From contig JARLGT010000013.1 of NCBI GenBank assembly GCA_031292615.1, positions 1-59,255 of the forward strand: a stretch of DNA of 59,255 nucleotides, given 5' to 3'. Made by a program: the position numbers and the translations under genes. Shown one piece after another: positions 26,960-35,836 of this stretch; the stretch's first letter is position 1, and each line of letters begins with the position of its first letter. The notes under the pieces were generated by a model. The model ran no database searches. It worked only from the letters and a program-made list of their open reading frames with translations, and was not told the origin of the DNA. Source of the DNA: Coriobacteriia bacterium. Its GTDB lineage: Bacteria; Actinomycetota; Coriobacteriia; Anaerosomatales; JAAXUF01.

Positions 26960-27295
26960 ATGGAACGCCAGGGAGTCCACGCCTACCTTCTGTTGATCGA
27001 CCCCGAATCGCTCGAGATCTTGTGGGCGAACGACAATGTCGAGGCGCGGGTCGCGGAGCGAGGCGGGGACTCGGCGGTTGGGATGCAAGTCGGCGACGTG
27101 ATCCCCTTTGGAGACGCGCTCGGTATCCCGGCGCGGCTGCGGGAAGTCGCCGCAACCGGGAAGTCGTGCGAGCTGCACTCGAAGAACTTCTCGGTAGTGG
27201 GTGCCCAGACTAGGACCAGCGCCTCGATGTACCGGTTGCCGGCCGGCCAGCTACTGGTGGCATCCGAGTACACGGTCGACGGAGTGCCGAGCTAG
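26960..27295 (+). CDS. Small stand-alone PAS-like protein
   Basis: 111 residues. The fold looks like a single PAS domain: LLLIDPESLEILWANDNVEARV resembles the PAS start, followed by GMQVGDVIPF and a beta-rich end (CELHSKNFSVVG, SASMYRLPAGQLLVAS). There is no output domain, so it would sense a ligand and act through a partner. The ATG has GGAGG nine bases upstream. It stands alone, 147 bases after the MBL gene, and converges on the GAF/phosphatase-like gene. A short CTG run (26827-26840) lies in the gap before it. Confidence 0.65.
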   Translation: MERQGVHAYLLLIDPESLEILWANDNVEARVAERGGDSAVGMQVGDVIPFGDALGIPARLREVAATGKSCELHSKNFSVVGAQTRTSASMYRLPAGQLLVASEYTVDGVPS

Positions 27296-27359
27296 CGCGT
27301 TGCTGTCGAACGCCGCCTTCGGTGAGCTCGGGTGCGAACCCCACGAGTGTCTCGGCGGG

Positions 27360-28652
27360 CTAGGTGGTCGGCGGCGCCCCACCGGTCGCGAACTCCAAGA
27401 CGATCACTGCAGCGCCGGCTTGAGCCTGGCAGACGAGCGAGAGTAGCCGCACTGCCGCGTCCGCGCCACCCGTATCGCCCGTCAAGCCGAGCGCGAGCTT
27501 GGCCTCGGCAGCTACGGCGGGTTCGTCAAGCACAGAAACGCGACCGCTCAGCAGTGCCACGCGATCGCCCGGCAGCACGATTCGCATCGCCGTCTCTGCG
27601 TGCGCTCCGCGCGACCCAGCCACGGCCTCTACGGGAAGCGTCAGGGAGTCGCGACCCTGCCGGCTCAGGGTCATCAGCGCCACACTGCCGCCCATAGCCA
27701 GGCTCACCGCGCCAGCTATCGGGTCATACGTCGCTGCCGCTGCTGACATCCATGCCGCGTCTTGGTGCGAGCGCATGGAACCTTCGAGCATTCCGAGGAC
27801 GTCTTCAGGCGGGCTACCATGCGTTGCCGCCGCACGCATCACGCCTCGTCCAGCGCGAACGGCCTCCTCGGCATCCCCTCCGGACGAAGTCGATGCTGCC
27901 CCAGCGACAAGCATGAAGCCTGCGCTCGGCACATCCATCACCTCTGCGAAGGCTGCTGACTCACGAGCGCGCCCTGGGCGCGTGACCGCGGTCCAGATGC
28001 GGGCGGTGGGTGGAACGGCCCAAGACGTGGCGAGGACCGCAGGCACGATCAGCCCGCGGGAGTTGGACGCGAACTCGCATTGCTCGGCGTCCTCGCACGG
28101 GCTCGCATCGTGCTCGACGACGCCTGGTGGCGTTCCCGGAGCGCACCGAAGGACCAGCGCCGCAACGTCGGCGAACAGCTGGATGTCGCTGCGAGTCTCG
28201 GCAGGGAAGGGCTGCGGTTCGGGCCATTCGAGGGTGAGCACTCCCATGGGACCCTCATGCGACCCGAGCGGAAGGATGGCGTACGCATGCGACCCGAAGC
28301 CGTTGCGCCACCGCCCCACGCCGTCGGCGCCTTCGCTGTCTCCCACGCCGTGCGGGTTGCCCACGAAGATCGGCTCGCCACCGAGAGCCGTGCGTGTCGC
28401 GTCGGTGTCGGTTCCGAGGGGCGTCGACATGTCTCGAATGAACTGGGAGAGTTGGCCGGCCGCGGCAATCGACTCGAGGTGTCGCTCGCGAGCTCCGTTT
28501 CGCACGACTCCGATGCTAGCGCCCGTCAGGCCGAGCCCCGCGACGGCGTGCGCGCAAATCGCCTCGGCCGCCGCCTGCTGGCCTCCGACCGTTCTGGCGA
28601 TCTCAACGAGTACGGCGACGTTGTGCCGGGAATCACGGGCCCCTGTGTCCAT
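27360..28652 (-). CDS. GAF protein with degenerate SpoIIE/PP2C-like phosphatase domain
   Basis: 430 residues. A GAF domain occupies about 10-175 (HAVAGLGLTGASIGVV, ILPLGSHEGPMGVLTLEWPEP). The C-terminal half has the layout of SpoIIE-type serine phosphatases (AGRGVMRAAATHGSPPEDVLGMLE; YDPIAGAVSLAMGGSVAL; LPGDRVALLSGRVSVLD). The expected acidic metal ligands are missing: the DVSGHG-like block reads VAGAASTSSGG and the SDG block reads SGR. It is therefore likely a non-catalytic regulator. The ATG at 28652 begins directly at the GAF region, although no clear ribosome binding site is visible; the open frame upstream is not family-like. Confidence 0.72.
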   Translation of the reverse strand: MDTGARDSRHNVAVLVEIARTVGGQQAAAEAICAHAVAGLGLTGASIGVVRNGARERHLESIAAAGQLSQFIRDMSTPLGTDTDATRTALGGEPIFVGNPHGVGDSEGADGVGRWRNGFGSHAYAILPLGSHEGPMGVLTLEWPEPQPFPAETRSDIQLFADVAALVLRCAPGTPPGVVEHDASPCEDAEQCEFASNSRGLIVPAVLATSWAVPPTARIWTAVTRPGRARESAAFAEVMDVPSAGFMLVAGAASTSSGGDAEEAVRAGRGVMRAAATHGSPPEDVLGMLEGSMRSHQDAAWMSAAAATYDPIAGAVSLAMGGSVALMTLSRQGRDSLTLPVEAVAGSRGAHAETAMRIVLPGDRVALLSGRVSVLDEPAVAAEAKLALGLTGDTGGADAAVRLLSLVCQAQAGAAVIVLEFATGGAPPTT

Positions 28653-28755
28653 GGACTCAGCATACCGCCCGTGTCCAACCGCGCTCGTACGCTTGCGGCA
28701 AGTGGGGGCGCCACGCTCGCCTGCGACGTACGAGAGTCGCGAGGTGGCTGGCGGT

Positions 28756-31215
28756 CTAGCTCGCCTGGCCGACGTGGGCGGAGAGCGAACTCGCGCTCGC
28801 ACTCCGGGCCAGGATCTGGAGGAAGACGTCGACGATCCGGGGGTCGAACTGAGTGCCTGCGTTCCGTTCGAGCTCGCGCGCGGCCTGCTCAAGGCCAAGG
28901 GCACTGCGATAGGGCCGGTCGGAGGTCATGGCGTTGAACGCATCGGCGACGGAGATGATGCGCGCGCCCAGCGGGATGTCCTCGCCGGCCATGCCAGCCG
29001 GATAGCCGTGACCGTCGTAGTGCTCGTGATGGTAGAAGACGATAGGGACGACGTCTTCGAGGAAATCGAGCGAGCCGAGGATATTGGCTCCAATGCTTGG
29101 GTGCTGCTGCATGATCTCGCGCTCGCCGGCGTCCAGCGGGCCGGGCTTGTTCAGAATCGACCCGTCGATGCCGATCTTGCCGATGTCGTGAAGGATTGCC
29201 GCCTTGCGCAGCGTTTCCGTCTCGTGCTCGGTCAGACCCAGCCCCTCGGCGATCGCAATCGCGTGGTCGGTGACCCCGCTCGAGTGACCGAACGTGTAGG
29301 GGTCCTTCGCATCGACGGCCGCAGCCAGAGCCGTGATCGTGCCGAGGAAGTGACCCTCAAGGTCGCTGTAGACCCGCGCGTTGTCGATAGCCATCGCAAG
29401 CTGCCCGGCGAACGACGCGACAACGCTTAGGTTGGGCTGGCTGAACTGCGTGGCCGAGCTCGAGCGGTCGATGTTGAGTACGCCGATCATGCGGTCCTTC
29501 GCAATCAACGGAACGCTGAGTGCCGACTTCAGGCCCTGTTCCTTGAGCTCGCCGTCGAACGCCGTGCCGGCTCCGTCGATGAGCAACAGCGACTTGCGGT
29601 GCTGCGCCACCCAGCCGGAGATGCCCTCGCCGAGGCGAACCTGCGTGTCGGCGATGACCTTGTCCGAGAGGCCTTCGGCGGCCTCGATGGTCAGAATGCG
29701 CGAAGCTGAGTCGTAGAGCATGATCGAACCGCCATCGGCACCCGCGACGTAGATGACCTGCTGCAACGCGCGCCGAAGCAGCGCTTCGAGCTGAATGTCC
29801 TGCCCCAACACTGAGGCCAGTCGATTGAGCGCCGTGAGTTCTCGGACACGCTGGTTGCGCTGTTCGAAGAGCTCGGCGGTCTTCAGCGAGATGGAGATCT
29901 CGGGGGCGAGCAGTTCGAGGAAGCGTGCGTCCTGCGACGAGAACGCCTCGCCGGATCGCTTGCCGCCGAGCACCAGCACGGCTTCAACTCCCGAACTACT
30001 GGTCAGGGGCACAACTGCCGAGATCTGGCGCTCGGCCAGCATACGCGCCGTCTCTGTGGCGTCGTCGAGGTCCTCGGCGAGAATGGCATGGCCACCGCCG
30101 GAAATCGCCATGATGTCGGCCAGCCCCGGCTCGTCCGAGGCCAGCAAGACGCCGTGCACCGTGAGTCCGTCGGCTTCCGCAATGACGAGTGACGCGCGGT
30201 CGACCTTGAGCAGTTCATCCAGAACCCTCTGGACCGCCGCGAATATCTGCCCCGCGTCCACCGTGACCGCAAGTTCACCAGACAGCCGTGCCATCAGTGC
30301 TTGGCGGTCGTGGCGCTTTCGGTAGAAGAAGCGCTCCGTGGCGTTTTCGAGGCTCTGGCGAATCGGCTGAAACACGAAGACAAGGGCCAGACCGACGATG
30401 ACGAAGGAGGCGTCGGCACTCAGACCCAGTCCGCTGGCCAACTCAGTCCGAGCGAACTGGGCGACGACCAGAAGCACGCCCATGAGGATGGCGACAAGCA
30501 CCGCGTACAACACTCCACGGAACACGACGAGGCGCATGTCCATAAGCCGGTGCTTGATCATCGCGTACGCAGTGAATCCGAATAAGAACAGTGGGGTGTA
30601 GGTGTTCAGTATCGACAGCTGCCACGCACCTTCAAATGTCGGCAAGACGAGCCCTAGTACGACGCTGAAGACGGTGAACAGCCCGATGCCGAGCATCATG
30701 TACTTGAGTTGCGCGTGTTCTCTGCCCTGCGTTTGGCGAGTCTTGCGCACCAGCACCGCGATCAGCAGGCCGATTCCAACAATCAGCCACGCCGAGTAGA
30801 CGAACATGCCCAGACCGGGGGTGATGCTTGTGCCCCAACTGAAAGACTGGACCGTGGCAACGACCAAAGGCGTTGTTGCCGTGACGATTGCAATGGCGCC
30901 GCCGACAGCCATGTATGCCAGCCATCCCCACGCTGGCGTGCGCTTCGATGATGGAAAGACGAGGGTGAAGTAGAGCAAACATCCACCCATTACGATCGCC
31001 ATCGCCAAGTCGAGCCGGTTCAGCGTCAGCGCGACCGCCGAGAACTGCGGAAGATCCGAGAGGAACGCGAGCGTCAACCAAGCAATCGACGCCAAGACCG
31101 TGAGCGCGAACGCCCTGTTGGCCGGGCTTCGACGGTTGCGAAGATAGACGGCCAACGCCAATCCGACGTTGACCAGTCCAACGATGATCAGACTGATTGC
31201 GCGCGCATACTCCAC
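28756..31215 (-). CDS. 7TM-GAF-GAF-HD-GYP membrane phosphodiesterase
   Basis: 819 residues. The N-terminal ~250 residues contain about seven or eight membrane helices of the histidine-kinase-N 7TM type. Two GAF domains follow (about 300-450 and 465-620), then a complete HD-GYP domain with ILHDIGK, QQHPSIG and YHHEHYDGHGYPAG. All catalytic positions are intact, so it should hydrolyse c-di-GMP in response to a membrane or cytosolic signal. The GTG start at 31215 has AGGTAG upstream. It lies downstream of the acyltransferase/methyltransferase pair on the same strand, with a gap of about 120 bases. Confidence 0.93.
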   Translation of the reverse strand: MEYARAISLIIVGLVNVGLALAVYLRNRRSPANRAFALTVLASIAWLTLAFLSDLPQFSAVALTLNRLDLAMAIVMGGCLLYFTLVFPSSKRTPAWGWLAYMAVGGAIAIVTATTPLVVATVQSFSWGTSITPGLGMFVYSAWLIVGIGLLIAVLVRKTRQTQGREHAQLKYMMLGIGLFTVFSVVLGLVLPTFEGAWQLSILNTYTPLFLFGFTAYAMIKHRLMDMRLVVFRGVLYAVLVAILMGVLLVVAQFARTELASGLGLSADASFVIVGLALVFVFQPIRQSLENATERFFYRKRHDRQALMARLSGELAVTVDAGQIFAAVQRVLDELLKVDRASLVIAEADGLTVHGVLLASDEPGLADIMAISGGGHAILAEDLDDATETARMLAERQISAVVPLTSSSGVEAVLVLGGKRSGEAFSSQDARFLELLAPEISISLKTAELFEQRNQRVRELTALNRLASVLGQDIQLEALLRRALQQVIYVAGADGGSIMLYDSASRILTIEAAEGLSDKVIADTQVRLGEGISGWVAQHRKSLLLIDGAGTAFDGELKEQGLKSALSVPLIAKDRMIGVLNIDRSSSATQFSQPNLSVVASFAGQLAMAIDNARVYSDLEGHFLGTITALAAAVDAKDPYTFGHSSGVTDHAIAIAEGLGLTEHETETLRKAAILHDIGKIGIDGSILNKPGPLDAGEREIMQQHPSIGANILGSLDFLEDVVPIVFYHHEHYDGHGYPAGMAGEDIPLGARIISVADAFNAMTSDRPYRSALGLEQAARELERNAGTQFDPRIVDVFLQILARSASASSLSAHVGQAS

Positions 31216-31337
31216 GGCTGCTACCTAGCTTTGTTTGGCGGTCTTTGCCCTAGCCATCCGTTTATCGACCACAAATGCGGTTCGCTTGATGGTCAGGAGC
31301 GGCTGCGACCCGGGAATCTTGCAGATTCCGCCATCCG

Positions 31338-31886
31338 CTAGCGGCGAGCGCCGTTGAGCACGGGGCCGGTGCCGGGCATGTCGAACGCGATCGGGATGCA
31401 GCGTGAGCCGAGGTAGTCGACCGGCTCGGCCTCCATGAGCACCGGCAGTCCCAGACGCGTAAGCATGTGGTAGAGCGGTACGTCGGCGATGGCCAGCCAT
31501 GCCTTGGCCGAGTGATCGGTCGCCCATGACCACATCAACTTGTTCAGGCCGAGGAAGATTCGCAGATCCTGAGAGCGCCCGTGTCGCCGTGTCGCCAGGC
31601 GCGAGACCTCGACGGTTTCACCAGAAGCAATCCCGAGACTCGAGAGGTCGAGGTATCGTGCGCCTGGGAGGTCCTCGCGCCAGCCAAGCAGTAGTCGAAC
31701 GGTGCCGACCACCATACCGTCATCGTAGGCAAGGAAGTGAGTGGCGAGCGCGTCCGAAGCGTCGGTCTCGATGCCGCCCTCGCAGGCCTCCTCGTCGACC
31801 CAGGACTTCTCGAGGCAGTAGACCTCGTAGCGCAGCCGCTGTGCCTCTTGAATCTGCTCCGGCGTCTCGCAAACGATGAACTCCAC
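31338..31886 (-). CDS. GNAT-fold acyltransferase related to autoinducer / N-acyl amino-acid synthases
   Basis: 182 residues. It resembles the acyltransferases of the PEP-CTERM/exosortase-associated and FeeM/LuxI-like superfamily: ETPEQIQEAQRLRYEVYCLEK at the N-terminus, FLAYDDGMVVGTVRLL in the acyl-CoA or acyl-ACP binding core, and EVSRLATRR. These enzymes acylate amino acids or homoserine lactone to make lipids or signals; the product here is unknown. The GTG start has GGGAG nine bases upstream. The gene follows the methyltransferase gene by 18 bases and is almost certainly in the same operon. Confidence 0.75.
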   Translation of the reverse strand: MEFIVCETPEQIQEAQRLRYEVYCLEKSWVDEEACEGGIETDASDALATHFLAYDDGMVVGTVRLLLGWREDLPGARYLDLSSLGIASGETVEVSRLATRRHGRSQDLRIFLGLNKLMWSWATDHSAKAWLAIADVPLYHMLTRLGLPVLMEAEPVDYLGSRCIPIAFDMPGTGPVLNGARR

Positions 31887-31904
31887 GCGGCACGCTCCCT
31901 CTTG

Positions 31905-32681
31905 TTAGGCTGCAGCCGCTTTCACAGCGGTCGCAAACACGTTCTGGTCGGCAGAGGCCAGGCAGACCTCGAACCGACGCACTCCCTGCGAACGTTGTCG
32001 ATCGAGCAGGCTCTCAAGCTCGCTTCGGTCAAGCGACCGATACGCCCCGGCGGCCTCCCGCCCATTGATCACGAAGTTGTTCAGCAACCATTGCGCCGCT
32101 CCGCCCGTGATGAGCGTCCACAAGGTGTCCAAGACGGTTCCTATCTGGCGATGCAGACCCCAGATATTGCGCAGCCGGCGGAAGTGGTCGGCGATCATGG
32201 GACTCACGCTGTAGCAGGGTAGCGGGCTGGAGATGACGAGCACGCCGTTTGGCTTGAGCACCCGCAGCAGCTCGCCGACGACGCCGTCGGGGTCGTCGAG
32301 CGCGTAGAGAACGTTGATCGTTACGATGCGGTCGAACGTCCCGTCCGCAAAAGGTAGCGCCCCGTTCAGGTCGCCTTCCGAGAACCGCACGTACCCCAGG
32401 TCGCGGCACTTACGGCGCGCAATCGAAAGCATTCCATCCGAGGCGTCCAGGGCGTCGATCTGAATCGCAGGCGGGTTCTTGCCCGAGATGAAGTGCTCGA
32501 AGTTCCCGGTACCGCATCCAGCGTCCAACACATGCATCCCGGGCTCGAGGCTGAGTGCCTCGTAGGCCTGCCACAGGAGTCCGCGGTACGGGATGAGGTG
32601 GTAGACGCTGTCGTAGACCCGGCTGTACAGGTCCCAGAAGCTGTCGCCTTTCGCGGCGACAGCGGTAGCGTTCTCCTGCAT
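31905..32681 (-). CDS. Class I SAM-dependent methyltransferase
   Basis: 258 residues. The SAM-binding motif I is VLDAGCGTGNFE, motif II acidic residue follows in DALDASDGML, and post motifs EGDLNGALPFADGTFD and VLKPNGVLVISSP are typical of the UbiE/Methyltransf_11 group. The preferred ATG at 32681 has AGGGAG six bases upstream; a GTG two codons earlier is possible. It leads an operon with the GNAT acyltransferase and has a CRP/FNR-like palindrome about 100 bases upstream. The methyl acceptor is unknown; a lipid or the acyltransferase product is conceivable. Confidence 0.88.
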   Translation of the reverse strand: MQENATAVAAKGDSFWDLYSRVYDSVYHLIPYRGLLWQAYEALSLEPGMHVLDAGCGTGNFEHFISGKNPPAIQIDALDASDGMLSIARRKCRDLGYVRFSEGDLNGALPFADGTFDRIVTINVLYALDDPDGVVGELLRVLKPNGVLVISSPLPCYSVSPMIADHFRRLRNIWGLHRQIGTVLDTLWTLITGGAAQWLLNNFVINGREAAGAYRSLDRSELESLLDRQRSQGVRRFEVCLASADQNVFATAVKAAAA

Positions 32682-33020
32682 GCGCACTCCCTGCTACATC
32701 ATTTGCTGCGACTCGTACTGCTGCGGTTACTGGTGCGGTCCGGAGGTGACCAGGGCGCATCAGCTATGAATCGTAATACTTTGTGACGAATATCACACAT
32801 GCAAATGTAATTCGCTTCCAGCCGGAGCGCTCCTGCCGTACGTTCGGGGATGCGAAGTCGGTTGGTTTGCCGGACGGCGGCCTGCGGGACTTGAGTCCGC
32901 CGATCGACGGAGCCGAGCAACGCGAAGCCCCGACTCAAGGAGCGAACCGGGGCGGTTGGGGAGCTACCGAGGGCGCCGGCTGGACGCGCGCTCGGCGGGG
33001 GGTCTGGAGGCTGTGACCTG
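32682..33020. other. Intergenic region with regulatory palindrome
   Basis: About 340 bases with no gene. It contains the CRP/FNR-like site and a local AT-rich segment at 32762-32815; the remainder, near the stop of the L,D-transpeptidase, is GC-rich with no clear terminator. Confidence 0.5.
32782..32797 (-). promoter_or_regulatory. CRP/FNR-family palindrome
   Basis: TGTGACGAATATCACA is a perfect TGTGA-N6-TCACA site in an AT-rich pocket. It is 100 bases upstream of the methyltransferase-acyltransferase operon, and no plus-strand gene starts nearby. A TACGAT-like -10 lies about 15-20 bases downstream of it on the minus strand, a spacing compatible with activation. Confidence 0.55.
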
Positions 33021-34004
33021 CTAGTACGAGGCGATCGCCCCGGCGCCGGCAGCCTCGGTGCCCACGGCGAAGCTCGGCTTGAGTGCCGGGTTCATCGTCT
33101 GCAAGACGCGAATCATGTCGGCTCGGGCGATGGCGACGCACCCCGCCGAGAGCCCGTTGTGATAGTCGGGCGGATCGAAGACGTGCAGGAATATCGCGGT
33201 GCCTCGGCCATGGACGACCTGGTTGGGCGGCGAGTTGTAGCCGGTCGACAGCGCGTACTCGTACTGGATGCGTACGTCGACAAGGTGTTCGCCACTGACG
33301 TGCCTCGAAGAGACCACCCACTGGTTGTACGTGTTGGCCTCGTCGCTCCACCAGACGTTCGTGGTGGTCTGCCGATACGGCATCGACGTGCCTGCGGGCG
33401 GCGACTTATGCCATCCCCACACCCATGCGCCCGGCCACCAGATGCCCGTCGGAGTCATGCGGCTTCCTTGCTTGCGTTTCGTTCCGTCGACGAGCCCGTA
33501 CGTGCCGAAACGGGCGGGGGCAGACAGCACCTGCTTCCAAGTGCCATTGGCGAGGTTGAAGATTCGGAGGGTTCCGTAGGTAGCCCCGAGCTTCGAGCCC
33601 GTTGCGACGATGAGCTGCTTGGAGCCTGGTAGCACACTCGCCATCCCCAGCGGCAGTACGACTGGCGCCGGCGCCTTGACCGCGACTCTCTTCGCGACCT
33701 TCTTCGGGGGCTTCTTTACTGCGAGCGGGGCGCTCTTGCTCACAACCGGGACCGCCACGCGCGTGCTTGTCGCCTCGGCAGTGGCGCTCGCCGCTACAGC
33801 CTTCACGACTGACGTGACTGCCCGCTCGGTACTTGATGACGCAGGTGTGGTTGCTGATGGCCGAGGAAAGGTGCCTATGAGTACCGCGACCACTGCGATC
33901 GCAAGCGCCGCAGCCCCGACCGCACCGGCCAGCGCGAGCGCCCGCTTGCGGGCAGCGGCGGCGTCGGTCGAGCGTCGCATCTGGATGGGCTTCTTCTCGG
34001 ACAC
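33021..34004 (-). CDS. Membrane-anchored L,D-transpeptidase (YkuD family)
   Basis: 327 residues. One N-terminal membrane anchor (about 24-46) is followed by an Ala/Ser/Val/Lys-rich linker (about 47-115) and a catalytic domain. The active-site block HNGLSAGCVAIARADM carries the catalytic cysteine and the upstream histidine that define YkuD enzymes, which cross-link peptidoglycan or attach wall polymers. The long linker would span the wall. The GTG start has GAGGAG upstream. The gene diverges from corA. Confidence 0.85.
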   Translation of the reverse strand: MSEKKPIQMRRSTDAAAARKRALALAGAVGAAALAIAVVAVLIGTFPRPSATTPASSSTERAVTSVVKAVAASATAEATSTRVAVPVVSKSAPLAVKKPPKKVAKRVAVKAPAPVVLPLGMASVLPGSKQLIVATGSKLGATYGTLRIFNLANGTWKQVLSAPARFGTYGLVDGTKRKQGSRMTPTGIWWPGAWVWGWHKSPPAGTSMPYRQTTTNVWWSDEANTYNQWVVSSRHVSGEHLVDVRIQYEYALSTGYNSPPNQVVHGRGTAIFLHVFDPPDYHNGLSAGCVAIARADMIRVLQTMNPALKPSFAVGTEAAGAGAIASY

Positions 34005-34079
34005 CTAGCTCCTCTGCTAAAGATCTTGCTCCACGGGTCGATGCAAGCATCGCGCCGAATCGGCGAAACCCGCTGTCGC

Positions 34080-34117
34080 TGCGACTCTACAGCGCTATCC
34101 TAGTCCACAGAGTCGCA
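34080..34117 (+). promoter_or_regulatory. Inverted repeat around the corA -10 region
   Basis: TGCGACTCT (34080-34088) and AGAGTCGCA (34109-34117) are perfect 9-bp inverted repeats that enclose a TATCCT -10-like box (34096-34101). It could be an operator for corA or the divergent gene. Confidence 0.35.
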
Positions 34118-34141
34118 ACTTCAGACGGGGGAGGGCACCAG

Positions 34142-35113
34142 GTGCCAGAGGTCGTGCTTCGCTGGCTCGACACGGCAGGGGCGCTGCAGACGGCATCGAG
34201 TGTCTCGAAGGCCGACCTCGACGCCGCCTTCTCTCAGGGTGCCACGTGGCTTTGGGCCGATATCGCCGATCCCACTGACGACGCCTTGCAAGCGCTCAGC
34301 GAGCGCTTCGCGTTTCATCCGCTCGCGATCGAAGACACGGCCCACCAGCAGCATCGAGCCAAGCTCGATCAGTATCCCAACGGCCTGTTTCTCGTGTGGT
34401 TGACCCCCGAGCACCCTCGTGGCGATGGAGTCGTCGTCAGCGAGCTGGATGTGTTCGTTGGAAGCGAGTACTTGGTAACGGTGCACAAGGGCCCCAACAA
34501 AGGCGTTGACTCTGCGGCCGAGGACGGTGCTCAGGCGATGGCGACGGGTCCCGCATGGGTGCTGCACAAGATCATCGACCTCCTGGTCGACTCGACGCTC
34601 CCGCTGGTCGACAAGGTGGGTGAGCGGCTTGACTCGATTGAAGACACGATGTTGGGAAACCCGCGACAAGAGGACCTGATCTCGCTGCACCGTGTGCGAA
34701 GGCAGCTCGTTCGGCTGCATCGGATCATCGCCCCCGAGCGCGACATGTTGCGCGGGCTCGCCCGAGAGAGCGGTGTGATCAGCGCTGACGCCTACACGTA
34801 CTTCCAAGACGTCGGCGACCACATCTCGCGGGCGCTCGACTCCGTCGAGACCTACCAGGACGTGGCCGCTTCGGTCATGGACGTCTACCTCTCGGCGCAG
34901 AGCAATCGAATGAACGAGATCATGAAGCAGCTCACCGTCGTCGCGACGATCTTCATGCCGCTGACGCTCATCTCGGGTATCTACGGGATGAATCTCGTCA
35001 AAGGCATGTGGCCGTCGCCTTTGGGAGACTCTTCGTTTCTCTTGGTCATGGTGTGCATGACCCTCATCGCGGTGGTCATGGCGCTCTACTTCAGAAAGAA
35101 GCAGTGGTGGTAG
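34142..35113 (+). CDS. corA: CorA-type magnesium/cobalt transporter
   Basis: 323 residues, usual CorA length. A cytoplasmic N-terminal domain and long helices end in two C-terminal membrane segments; the signature GIYGMN closes TM1 and the basic end RKKQWW is typical. It imports Mg2+ (or Co2+) down the membrane potential as a pentamer. The GTG start is preceded by GGGGAGGG. Its last codons overlap the start of the phosphatidyltransferase gene. Confidence 0.95.
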   Translation: MPEVVLRWLDTAGALQTASSVSKADLDAAFSQGATWLWADIADPTDDALQALSERFAFHPLAIEDTAHQQHRAKLDQYPNGLFLVWLTPEHPRGDGVVVSELDVFVGSEYLVTVHKGPNKGVDSAAEDGAQAMATGPAWVLHKIIDLLVDSTLPLVDKVGERLDSIEDTMLGNPRQEDLISLHRVRRQLVRLHRIIAPERDMLRGLARESGVISADAYTYFQDVGDHISRALDSVETYQDVAASVMDVYLSAQSNRMNEIMKQLTVVATIFMPLTLISGIYGMNLVKGMWPSPLGDSSFLLVMVCMTLIAVVMALYFRKKQWW

Positions 35114-35784
35114 AGGAGCGCGGGCCAGAACCTGAAGCGGTACGGGGTCAAGACCGACCCCAGGATCGCTCGCGCGATATCTACACGATCGCCAACACTG
35201 TGACCCTGCTGCGGCTGATGTTGATACCGTTCTTTTTCACGGTGCTTATTCGAGGCCGACACAACCTCGGCGCGTTCATTCTGTTCGCGATCGCCGCTTC
35301 GACAGACTGGCTCGATGGCCAGATTGCGCGGCGAACGGGAACGGTCACGGCGCTCGGACAAGCCATCGACCCGCTGGTAGACCGTCTGCTGATCGCCGCC
35401 GGGGTGTTTGGCCTGTGGCTCGTGGGTCGTCTTCCGGGTTGGATCGTGTTCGTGCTCTTGGCCCGTGACGTCTACCTGGGCTACGGCGCGTGGCGGCTCG
35501 AGCAGCTCTACGGCCGTCGCCTGCACGTGACCTACGTTGGCAAGATCACCACGGCGCTTCTTCTCGTCGGCTTTGCGGATCTCATCCTTGCATGGCCGAT
35601 GATTCGGGGCGCGGGTCTGATTGACAGCAGATTCTTGCCGGGGCTCGGTTCGCAACCCGCGCCGTTGGGAATCTGGTTCGTCTACGCTGGGATGTGCTTC
35701 TCGATCGCTGCCGCGATCCAGTACTCGTTTACTTACCTGCGCACCGCACGTGAGGCGCGCGAGGAGCTTGCTACCACCGAATAG
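35107..35784 (+). CDS. CDP-alcohol phosphatidyltransferase (PgsA-like)
   Basis: About 225 residues with five to six membrane helices. The family signature D-G-x2-A-R-x8-G-x3-D-x3-D is complete ([10 protein letters not shown] ... [10 protein letters not shown]). It transfers a phosphatidyl group from CDP-diacylglycerol to an alcohol, most likely glycerol-3-phosphate, in the membrane. The start is one of two adjacent GTG codons (35104 or 35107) overlapping the corA stop. The acceptor alcohol cannot be fixed from sequence. Confidence 0.88.
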   Translation: MVEERGPEPEAVRGQDRPQDRSRDIYTIANTVTLLRLMLIPFFFTVLIRGRHNLGAFILFAIAASTDWLDGQIARRTGTVTALGQAIDPLVDRLLIAAGVFGLWLVGRLPGWIVFVLLARDVYLGYGAWRLEQLYGRRLHVTYVGKITTALLLVGFADLILAWPMIRGAGLIDSRFLPGLGSQPAPLGIWFVYAGMCFSIAAAIQYSFTYLRTAREAREELATTE

Positions 35785-35836
35785 ACGGCGTTCCCGTTTG
35801 TCGGGACGCACCGACGCGACTACAAGGAGGCACGCG

